This document shows positions 43,310-51,400 of a DNA stretch of 64,000 nt, piece by piece (position 1 is the stretch's first letter; the number at the start of each line of letters is the position of its first letter). The notes under the pieces are model-generated. The model was given only the letters and a program-made list of their open reading frames with translations, had not been told where the DNA came from and searched no databases. Made by a program: the position numbers and the translations under genes. Source of the stretch: Acidovorax sp. Root219 (GTDB taxonomy: Bacteria; Pseudomonadota; Gammaproteobacteria; Burkholderiales; Burkholderiaceae_C); assembly GCF_001428665.1 (NCBI RefSeq), contig NZ_LMIJ01000014.1:26094-90093 (forward strand), written 5' to 3'.

Positions 43310-44078
43310 GACGATCCACATCCCCGTGGCCGGCCGCAGCATAGAGGGCACCCTGGTGGCGCCCGATGTGCTGGTGCCCGGCGTGATGCTGGTGCACGGC
43401 TGGGACGGCAGCCAGACGCAGTACATCGAGCGGGCGCACCAGATTGCAGCCCTGGGCTGCATCTGCCTGACCTTCGATTTGCGCGGCCATGCCAACGACC
43501 GGGCCGAGCGCGAAACCGTGACCCGCGAGGACAGCCTGAACGACATGCTCGCGGCCTACGACCTGTTGGTGGGGCATCCGGCGGTGGACCCGGCCTCGGT
43601 GCTGGTGGTGGGCACCAGCTACGGCGCCTACCTGGCCGCAGTGCTCAGCGCCCTGCGCCCCGTGCGCTGGATGGCGCTCAGGGCGCCGGCGCTGTACAAG
43701 GACGAGGACTGGATGGTCTCCAAGATCAAGCTCAACCGTGCGGAGGTGGCCGCCTACCGCAGCCGTGCCATCGCACCGCAGAGCAACCGGGCCCTGGCAG
43801 CCAGCGCGCAGTTCAAGGGGGATGTGTTGCTGGTCGAATCCGAGAACGACGATGTCGTGCCCCACCCGGTGCTGGAGAACTACCGGGCGGCCTTCCTGCA
43901 GACCCGCTCCATGACCTACCGGGTGATCGGTGGTGCAGACCACGCGCTGACCCGCCCCGAATGGAAAGAGGACTACACCGGCATGCTGGTGCACTGGGTG
44001 CAGGAAATGCTCAACGGCGCCCGTAAAAAGGCCAGGCCCGTTACCGCCTCGCCACGCCAAGGAGACTTGCCGCCATGA
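43293..44078 (+). CDS. alpha/beta hydrolase
   Basis: The 261-residue protein has HGWDGSQ (oxyanion region), the nucleophile elbow VVGTSYGAYLAA, the acid in VESENDDVVP and the catalytic His in GADHALTRPE. It resembles dienelactone-hydrolase/BAAT-like enzymes. The substrate is unknown. The ATG lies inside the DUF3182 gene (17-bp overlap), so the pair is probably one functional unit. Confidence 0.85.
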   Translation: MTTRHKTIHIPVAGRSIEGTLVAPDVLVPGVMLVHGWDGSQTQYIERAHQIAALGCICLTFDLRGHANDRAERETVTREDSLNDMLAAYDLLVGHPAVDPASVLVVGTSYGAYLAAVLSALRPVRWMALRAPALYKDEDWMVSKIKLNRAEVAAYRSRAIAPQSNRALAASAQFKGDVLLVESENDDVVPHPVLENYRAAFLQTRSMTYRVIGGADHALTRPEWKEDYTGMLVHWVQEMLNGARKKARPVTASPRQGDLPP

Positions 44079-44406
44079 CCTGCTCCCTGTCGCTGGCCGC
44101 ACGTGAATAGCTTCCCGCGTTTGCCGATTATTGGAATGTTCTCGCAACGCGCTGCCGAATGTATTTGCGAAATACGGTCATTGCAGAGGGAGGATGGCCC
44201 GCCGCCCCGTGGTTGTCCTACAGCCATGAATGGACGCCAGGTCCACCATGGATTCATCGATCACCCGCCGGTACGCTACATGGCCTCTTTGGCCATCGCA
44301 TCTTCCCGAAGCTCCAGGACCTTGCGAGTACCAATGGATCCACAGGATCCAGGGTGAATGTTCTGGTACGCAGAATATCCGGAGCCCACTGGTGTGAGGT
44401 GCCTTT
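44079..44406. other. 328-bp intergenic region with two short hairpins, no gene
   Basis: Two small exact inverted repeats are visible: ATGGCC-N5-GGCCAT (44280-44296) and TGGATCC-ACA-GGATCCA (44335-44351). An 84-codon open frame here lacks a ribosome binding site and family-like composition. The promoter for the next gene probably lies here. Confidence 0.45.
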
Positions 44407-44913
44407 ATGTCCCGTTCCAACCCCATCGTCCCCGCCCATATCGATACCTCGGTGCTCGGCGAAGAAGACCCCGGCGCATCGCTGGAGATATTCCGCCACG
44501 AAGCGCTCAAGAACCGGGCCAGGAAGAACCAGCCCGCCCAGCCCGAAGCGAAAGCGCAAACGGGCCAGGAAGGCAAGCCCTACCTGACGATCAATTGCTC
44601 CAACAACGGCCGGTGTTTCACGATCCAGGTGCAATGGCAGCCATCGCAGCAACGTGAATTCACCGATCTTCTGGGTTTGGTGATCGCCGAGCATGCAGTG
44701 ATCTCGGACGTGGCCTGGACCCACCACATGCAGACGGGAGAGGACCCAGTACAGCTTGAAATGGGCGCCACTGCCGATGGAAGGGCTGCCGTGCAGGTCA
44801 AGACACTTGGTCTGCCAGGCGCGCCGCTACCCAAACGCAAGGTGCTGCACGAGCCCTTTGTAGCCGCCAACGATCACCTGCCCATGGCCTGCCATTCCAA
44901 AGCGGGGCGTTGA
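44407..44913 (+). CDS. hypothetical protein
   Basis: The 168-residue soluble protein has no signal peptide. The first third is polar and Lys/Gln-rich (KNRARKNQPAQPEAKAQTGQ). The middle has INCSNNGRCFTIQVQW and a region LLGLVIAEHAVISDVAW. No known motif was recognised. A modest Shine-Dalgarno sequence (TGAGG) precedes the ATG at a long distance. It stands alone between two unrelated units. Confidence 0.6.
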   Translation: MSRSNPIVPAHIDTSVLGEEDPGASLEIFRHEALKNRARKNQPAQPEAKAQTGQEGKPYLTINCSNNGRCFTIQVQWQPSQQREFTDLLGLVIAEHAVISDVAWTHHMQTGEDPVQLEMGATADGRAAVQVKTLGLPGAPLPKRKVLHEPFVAANDHLPMACHSKAGR

Positions 44914-44944
44914 TAGTCGGGGTTCGTTACGACAAAGGCAGGCC

Positions 44945-45496
44945 TCACCGCGCCGCGGTTCCGGACGCCCACAGCGGTACTCCGCTTCCATCGTAGACAA
45001 CCAGGTTGTTGTCATTTTGTACGGCCAGATGGGGCGTGCCGTACTGTCTCAGGTAGCTTTTGCTGTCGATTCCATAGGGAGGCAAGGAATCCCAGAACGT
45101 TCGGTCGCGCTTCTTCGCATCAGCAGCCGAGTTCCACAGGGCATTTTCTACCATGTTGTAAACCACGAGGTTGCCATCGCCCTGGAAAACCGCGCATCGG
45201 GTCTCCTGGCGGTAGGTGCCCGCATTCCAGAGCGCTACCTGCGCATCTCTTCTCACCCGCTTGTACAGCACCAGGTTGCCGTCGCTCTGGTGAACCAGAT
45301 ACACCGACTTGTCTGGCGAGTAATAGCGTTTGTTTTCTATCAGCCTGGTGTTGGCCGGAATGATGCCTGGGGTGGCCTGCGGCCCTTTGGCGGGACGAGG
45401 GCACACTGCCTTGGCATTGGCGTTGGCTGTACCCGCCAGAATGCACAAGGCCACAAGACACTGGCCGGGTAGTTTGAGCGAAAAAGCTTTCAGCAT
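44945..45496 (-). CDS. secreted bulb-type (mannose-binding) lectin-domain protein
   Basis: The 183-residue product has a signal peptide (KLPGQCLVALCILAGTANANA) and three copies of the B-lectin motif QxDxNxVxY: HQSDGNLVLYKR, FQGDGNLVVYNM and VQNDNNLVVYDG. Bulb-type lectin domains bind mannose or related glycans and occur in some bacterial antimicrobial proteins. ATG 45496 has AAAGGACG upstream; the frame continues to 45631 without a signal. Extracellular carbohydrate binding is expected, and bacteriocin activity is only a possibility. Confidence 0.85.
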   Translation of the reverse strand: MLKAFSLKLPGQCLVALCILAGTANANAKAVCPRPAKGPQATPGIIPANTRLIENKRYYSPDKSVYLVHQSDGNLVLYKRVRRDAQVALWNAGTYRQETRCAVFQGDGNLVVYNMVENALWNSAADAKKRDRTFWDSLPPYGIDSKSYLRQYGTPHLAVQNDNNLVVYDGSGVPLWASGTAAR

Positions 45497-45644
45497 TGCG
45501 CGTCCTTTTTTCCACGCCTGAAAAGAAAGCGCCCAGGCTGCGCAGGGGCAATTTACTGGAAAAGGTGGGCGCGCACCCGTTTTGATTGGGAACATGCTTG
45601 CAGCATTGATTGAAACCGTGAAATCCAGCACAGGGTGCGGGCGG

Positions 45645-46607
45645 TCAGGCCAGCGTGGCGGGTTTCAGCGCCGCGTCGACCTCGCTGCGCAGCCATCGCA
45701 CGAAGTCCTGCGCATCGGGGTTGGCGCCGCCGCGAATACCCGACACCATGTAGTAGCCGCGCTGCGACGAGGCACAACTGCCGAACGGCGTCACCAGTCG
45801 GCCGCTTTCCACCAGCTCGGCCAACAGCGGCAGCCGGCCGATCACCACGCCTTGCCCCTGCATCGCCGCCGCCACCGCATCGGCGTACTGGGTGAAGCGC
45901 ACGGTGTTTTTCATGCGCACTTCTGACACCCCCATCAGCCGCGCCCAGGGGTCCCATTCCACCGTGAGCGGCATGCCAGGGTGCTGGTCCACGGCGAGCA
46001 GGGTGTGGCGCACCAAGTCGGCGGGCTGCTGCAAGGGGTTGGCTGCGTTGGTGGCCAGGGCAGGAGAGCACATGGGGACCACCCATTCCTCAAACAAGGG
46101 AGTGCCCAGCCCATCCTCGGTCGGGCAAAAGCGCACCGCCAGGTCCAGCTGGCTGCGGTCCAGGTCCAAAAGCTCCAGGGTGGCGGAGATGCGCACGTCC
46201 ACATCCGGGTGCTGCGCGGTAAAGCGCGCCAGCCGGGGGATGAGCCACAGCGATGCGAAGCCCGGGGTGCAGGTCATTGCCACCTGGCGCAGGGCCGGGG
46301 CGGCGCGCACCCGAGCGGTGGCATCGCGCAGCCGCTCCAGCGCATCCACTGCCGCCCGGTGCATGACGGCCCCCGCCTCGGTGAGCACCAGGGACCGGTG
46401 CCGGCGCTCGAACAGGGCCACACCGAGCCAGGCTTCCATCTGCTGGATCTGGCGGCTGACCGCAGACTGGGTGAGGTAGAGCTCCTGCGCCGCTTGCGTA
46501 AAGCTCAGGTGCCGCGCCGAGGCCTCGAAGCTGCGCAGCAGGTCCAGCGGCGGCAGCTCTTCCCGACCGATGGCCGAGGAAGACGTTTTCACATTCTGGA
46601 TTGGCAT
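45645..46607 (-). CDS. LysR-family transcriptional regulator (GcvA-like)
   Basis: The 320-residue regulator has an N-terminal winged helix (LPPLDLLRSFEASARHLSFT, AAQELYLTQSAVSRQIQQME) and a LysR substrate domain (VAMTCTPGFASLWLIPRL). The motif resembles GcvA/AmpR-type regulators. Start 46607 begins MPIQNVKTSS. It is divergent from the DUF2917 gene across 84 bp, which is the usual arrangement for a LysR protein and its target. Confidence 0.9.
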   Translation of the reverse strand: MPIQNVKTSSSAIGREELPPLDLLRSFEASARHLSFTQAAQELYLTQSAVSRQIQQMEAWLGVALFERRHRSLVLTEAGAVMHRAAVDALERLRDATARVRAAPALRQVAMTCTPGFASLWLIPRLARFTAQHPDVDVRISATLELLDLDRSQLDLAVRFCPTEDGLGTPLFEEWVVPMCSPALATNAANPLQQPADLVRHTLLAVDQHPGMPLTVEWDPWARLMGVSEVRMKNTVRFTQYADAVAAAMQGQGVVIGRLPLLAELVESGRLVTPFGSCASSQRGYYMVSGIRGGANPDAQDFVRWLRSEVDAALKPATLA

Positions 46608-46691
46608 GCGAAGGATTCCAAATGACCGTTTGAGTACAGAGAGTCGTCTCACTATATTCATTCCATCAGCGAATGGATAGGAGCATTTACC

Positions 46692-46985
46692 ATGATCATC
46701 GAACTTACCCACCGCGGCTTGCACCATGTGCCCGACGCCGCGGGCCTGAGCATGCATTGCCAGAGCGGCACGGTCTGGATCACCCTGGACCACGACACGC
46801 GCGACGTCGTGCTGGAGGCAGGAGAGAGTTTTTCCACCCCCGAGCACAAGAGGGCGCTGGTGTATGCCCTAGCACCAGCGCGCCTGCTCATCGAGCCGCC
46901 AGCGGGTGATAGACCCGCCGTGCGCCTCCTGCAGCGCCGTCCGGAGCCGTTCCAGCCAGCGTCACCCCTGGCGGCGGGCGCTTGA
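46692..46985 (+). CDS. DUF2917 family protein
   Basis: This small cupin-like protein has 97 residues: TVWITLDHDTRDVVLEAGES, followed by LVYALAPARLLIE. It matches DUF2917 as remembered, a family of unknown function common in Comamonadaceae next to LysR genes. TAGGAGC lies 9 nt before the ATG. Control by the divergent LysR protein is inferred. Its stop is 3 bp from the convergent glgA stop. Confidence 0.8.
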   Translation: MIIELTHRGLHHVPDAAGLSMHCQSGTVWITLDHDTRDVVLEAGESFSTPEHKRALVYALAPARLLIEPPAGDRPAVRLLQRRPEPFQPASPLAAGA

Positions 46986-46988
46986 GGC

Positions 46989-48491
46989 TCAGCGCCGGCT
47001 GTCGATGCTCACCACGTTCTGCATCTGGGCGGCGGGTGGTGACACCGTCTGTCCAAGCAGTTGCGCATACAGCTGCACGTACTGCCGGGCCGCAGCTTCC
47101 CAGCCGAAGGGCTGGGACATTCCCCGGCGCTGCAGGCCGCGCCAGAGCGCGGGCTGCGCCCAGGCCTGCAGCACGCGGCCCAGTGCACGGTCGAATTCTG
47201 CCTGCGTGGGAGCGGCCATCATGAAGCCGGTCCCCTCGTCCAGGCCAGGGCCGGCATCGCTCACCGTATCGGCCAGGCCACCGGTGGCCGTGACGACTGG
47301 CGGCGTGCCATAGGCCTGGCTGTACATCTGGTTCAGGCCGCAAGGCTCGAAGCGCGAGGGCATGAGAAAGCAATCGGCACCGGCCTCGATCTGGTGCGCC
47401 AGCGCCTCGTCGAAGCCCAGCGTGGCGTGGACCTGCCCCGGATGCGCTTTGGCGAGCGCCCGCAGACCAGCCTCCAGCGGCTCCTCGCCCCGGCCCAGCA
47501 CCACCAGTTGGGCCCCGCTCGCAAGCAGGGCAGGGGCCCCCGCCAGCACCAGGTCCACCCCCTTCTGGGAAGTGAGCCGTCCCACCAGGCCCAGCAGCGG
47601 TCCGGGCGAATCAGTCATGCCGCAGCGCTTGCGCAAGGCGGCCTTGTTCACCGCCTTGGCCTCCAGGTTTTTCACCCCGTAGTTGGCTGCAATCAACGGA
47701 TCGATCTCAGGGTTCCATACCGTTGTGTCGATGCCGTTGAGCAGCCCGTGCAGCCGGCCGGCCTGGGCGCGCAGCACACCGTCGAGCCCGAAGCCCAGGG
47801 CCGGTTTCTGTATTTCTCGCGCATAGGTCGGACTCACCGTGGCGATGGCGTCAGCGAACTGCAGGGCGGCCTTGAGCATGGACAACTGACCCCAGAACTC
47901 CACGCCCTCCATGCCCCGGTACATCGGTGCGATGTCCAGCACCTCGCAGGCATCCATGGGGAACACGCCCTGGAATGCCAGGTTGTGGATGGTGATCAGG
48001 CTTTGGGCCACGCCCTGCTGACCGGCGGCCCGCGCCTGGTGCAGGTACAAAGGGGCCAGCCCGCAGGGCCAGTCGTTGGCGTGAACGATGTCGGCGCGCC
48101 AGTCGCAGGGGCTGTGCTCCGTGCCGATCAATGCCGCAACGCGGCTGAGCAGGCCAAAGCGCAGGGCCTGCTCGTGCATGGGCGTGTGGGCCGGATCGCC
48201 GTACGGCGTGCCGGCACTCGCATACAGGGCCGGGCACGACAACAGCAAAAAGGGCATGCCGTCTGGCGACATCACCTGCAGCAGCTGCGCGGCCGGCCAG
48301 GGGCCGTAGGCAGGCACGGGCACGATGGCGTCGAGCGTGCCGTCGATGGCCATGCCGCCATACGCGGGCATGAGGATGACCACCTCGTGCCCCAGCGCCT
48401 TGAGGGCACGGGGCAGGGCGGCACTGACATCACCGAGCCCACCGGTCTTGACCAGCGGGGCGCATTCGGGCGTGGCGAACAGGATCTTCAT
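46989..48491 (-). CDS. glgA: glycogen synthase (ADP-glucose)
   Basis: This GT5 enzyme has 500 residues: MKILFATPECAPLVKTGGLGDV with the ADP-glucose-binding KTGGLGD, a middle LLGLVGRLTSQKGVDLV and a C-terminal domain with LMPSRFEPCGLNQMYSQAYG. It adds glucose from ADP-glucose to glycogen ends. It is the last gene of the glg/tre operon and overlaps the malQ-treY stop by 4 bp. No Shine-Dalgarno sequence is visible, so translation is probably coupled. Confidence 0.95.
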   Translation of the reverse strand: MKILFATPECAPLVKTGGLGDVSAALPRALKALGHEVVILMPAYGGMAIDGTLDAIVPVPAYGPWPAAQLLQVMSPDGMPFLLLSCPALYASAGTPYGDPAHTPMHEQALRFGLLSRVAALIGTEHSPCDWRADIVHANDWPCGLAPLYLHQARAAGQQGVAQSLITIHNLAFQGVFPMDACEVLDIAPMYRGMEGVEFWGQLSMLKAALQFADAIATVSPTYAREIQKPALGFGLDGVLRAQAGRLHGLLNGIDTTVWNPEIDPLIAANYGVKNLEAKAVNKAALRKRCGMTDSPGPLLGLVGRLTSQKGVDLVLAGAPALLASGAQLVVLGRGEEPLEAGLRALAKAHPGQVHATLGFDEALAHQIEAGADCFLMPSRFEPCGLNQMYSQAYGTPPVVTATGGLADTVSDAGPGLDEGTGFMMAAPTQAEFDRALGRVLQAWAQPALWRGLQRRGMSQPFGWEAAARQYVQLYAQLLGQTVSPPAAQMQNVVSIDSRR

Positions 48492-51400
48492 AAAGGGGTA
48501 TCTTGCGCCACCAGAATGGCAAAGGGCAGGCGGGCGCTGGAAGGGCCGACATCGCCCAGCACATCGTTCAGGGAATGCTCTGCTGCATTGGCCAGCGTGT
48601 TGCCGGTCATCCAGTCGCGCCAGCGGCCTGGGCGCGCCAGGGCCGGGTGGGCCGAGGCCAGGGCCACACGGGTGTCACCCCATCCGTTCTTGCCAAGGCC
48701 CAGCAGCAGGCGGGCGCAGACCACCACCACGGCCTGGTCCCCGCCAATGCGGGCAAAGGCCAGTGCGTGGGCCTGAGACGCGCCCTCCACGGCCAGCGGC
48801 AGGTACAGTGAATCGCGGAACAGCGCAGGCATCTCCCGGCGCAGTTGCAGCAGGCGCCAGGTGACCAGTTGCTTGGCGCCGGGGGGCATGGCAGGGCCGT
48901 CGCCCAACAGCGCATGCCAGTCGGCAGGGCTCGGAAATTGTGCATTGCCCTGGTACAGCGCGCGCAGCGGCTGCAGCGAAGCGGCCAGCTCCGCCAGGTC
49001 AACGGGGCGGCGGTTGTCCGGGTCCACCAGCGAGAAGTTCCAGACCTCGCAGCCTTGGTAGATGTCCGGCACGCCCGGCGCCGTGAGCTTGAGCGCCAGC
49101 TGGCCCAGGCTGTTGCGAAAGCCATGGGGGGCGATGCGTTGCACGAAGTCCTCGAGCACGGCGACGAAACGTTCCGTGGACAGGGCCTTTTCGATGTAAT
49201 CGCGCAGGGCCGCCTCGTAGGCCTCGTTGGGGAACAGCCAGTTGCTCATGAGTTTGGCCTCGCGCATGGCCTTTTCCTTGTAGCGCTGGATGCGCTGCAC
49301 CAGCTCCTGGCGCTCATGGGCGTCCGTGGCGCGGGCTGGCCAGATGCCCACCATGGCCTGGTACAAGCCCCACAGGTCGTGGGGCAGCGGCGATGCCTGC
49401 CCGTCGATTTCGACCTCGAAGCGCTGGCCGACCGCCTGCAGCGCCTGCACCGTGTCCTGCCAGGCATCAGGCATTTCAGACAGCACATTGAGCCGTGCGC
49501 GCACGTCTTCCGAACGCTTGCTGTCGTGCGTGGAGGTGGCCAGCAGTTCGTGCGGCAGATGCCGCGAGCGCTGCAGGTTGCCCTGGTGGAAAGCCGCCAC
49601 CGAGACGCCAAAGCGCCGCGGCTCCGCCCCCACGTCGTTGAGCGAGACCAGCCGCACATAGCGGTAGAACAGCGTGTCCTCGACCGACTTGGCCATCACC
49701 GGTGCCGTGAACTGCTGCCATCGGCGGGTGAAGCGCGCGCGCAGAGTGGGCTCGGCCCCGGGCTCGCCCTGCAGCACTGCCTGCAGATAGGCCAACACGC
49801 CGCCTTCGGCAGACCCCAGGCGCCGGCGCGCGGCGCTGATGGCCCAGGCGATGTGCTGCCGGTCTGCCTCGCTGGGCGGCGCGCCGCCGGGTACCACGTA
49901 GGTGCGGTACACGGGGAACTGGGCTGCCACCTCCACCAGGGCCACGCGCAACTGGTTGCGCGTGAAGTCGCACACCGCGCGATCGGCCCGCGTGATCTTG
50001 CTCAGCGTGGCCACTAGCCAGGCCATGTCGCTGAACAGCGCCGTCTCGATGATCAGGCGCTTGCACTCGTAGGTGGCTTCCTCGAAGGGCTGGATGTCTC
50101 CGGTGAATTCGCCATAGATGGCGTCGAAGCGCTCCTGCGCGTCGGCTGCAATGAACAGGCCGTTGACCAGGGTGCTGAAGCGGTAGCCGGTGCCGCCATG
50201 CACCAGCCAGGCGGCAGGCAGCGGTTCGTGGTCGGCCATGATCTTCTCGACCACCAGGTACAGCGCCTGCTGCGGCTGCCCTCGGGCCTGGCGCTGCGCG
50301 GCGTGGCGCTGCTGCAGCCGCTCGAAGTACCGGGCCGGGTCGGCCAGGCCGTCCGGGTGGTCGATGCGCAGGCCCGTGACCTTGCCCTCGGCCAGCCAGC
50401 GCAGGGGCAGGGCGTGCACGGCCTCGAAGACCTCGGGCTCTTCCATGCGGATGGCGGCCAGGGCGTTGATGTCGAAGAAGCGCCGGTAGTTGATGTCGTC
50501 GCCCGCCACGCGCCAGTCGGCCAGCCGGTAGGCCTGGGCCTGAAGCACCGTGTCGAGCAGGTCGAAGCTCGCGGCATCTCCCCTTTGCCCGTTGGCCCGA
50601 ACAATGCAGGCCTGCACCCAGTCCGATACCCAGTGGTAGGCCTGTGCCATCTCTGCCAGCCGGCGCTGGTACAGGGGAGCATCGCGCAGACGCGCCGCGC
50701 GCTGCTGCGGATCGTCGCTGCCCTGGGGCGGCACCTGGCCCAGCGCATCCACGAGCGAGGCCATTTCGGCCAGTTCCCCAGCCGGTGCGGCCGCCGGCAT
50801 GGACACGGCCGTCAGCACGAGGGCGTAGCTGCGTGGATCGAGCGGAAACGCATGGTCCCAGTAGCCCACCTGCAAGCGGCCCTGAGCGGCATCGAAGCGC
50901 AGCTGCAGCTCGCCTGCCTCCAGCAGCTTGCCGTAGTGGTCGCCCAGCACCGGCAGCAGCACGCGCCGGCCGGTCTGGGGGTTGGCCGGCTGCCACTCGA
51001 TGTCGAAGGTGGCCGCGTGCGGCGAGGCTTCACCATGCGCCAGCATGTCCTGCCACCAGCGGTTGGCCGGGTCCTCCACGCCCATGTGGTTGGGCACGAT
51101 GTCCAGCACGTGGCCCATGCCGCGTTCGGTCAGCGCCTGGCACAGTGCGGCGTGCTCGGCCTCGGTGCCGATCTCGGGGTTGAGCACCGTCGGGTCCACC
51201 ACGTCGTAGCCATGCATGCTGCCCGCGGCGGCATTGAGGTAGGGCGAGGTGTACAGGTGGCTCACGCCCAGCGCGTGCAGGTAGGGCACGATGGCCGTGG
51301 CCTGCGCGAAGGTGAAGCCGCGGTTGAGCTGCATCCGGTAGGTGGACTGCGGCACATCGGCCGATGCCAGCGGGGGCAGTTCGGCCGCAGGTTCGACCAG

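Noticed and set aside
44103..44357. 84-codon open frame in an intergenic region
   Set aside because: No Shine-Dalgarno sequence, no recognisable composition or motif, and two hairpins inside it.
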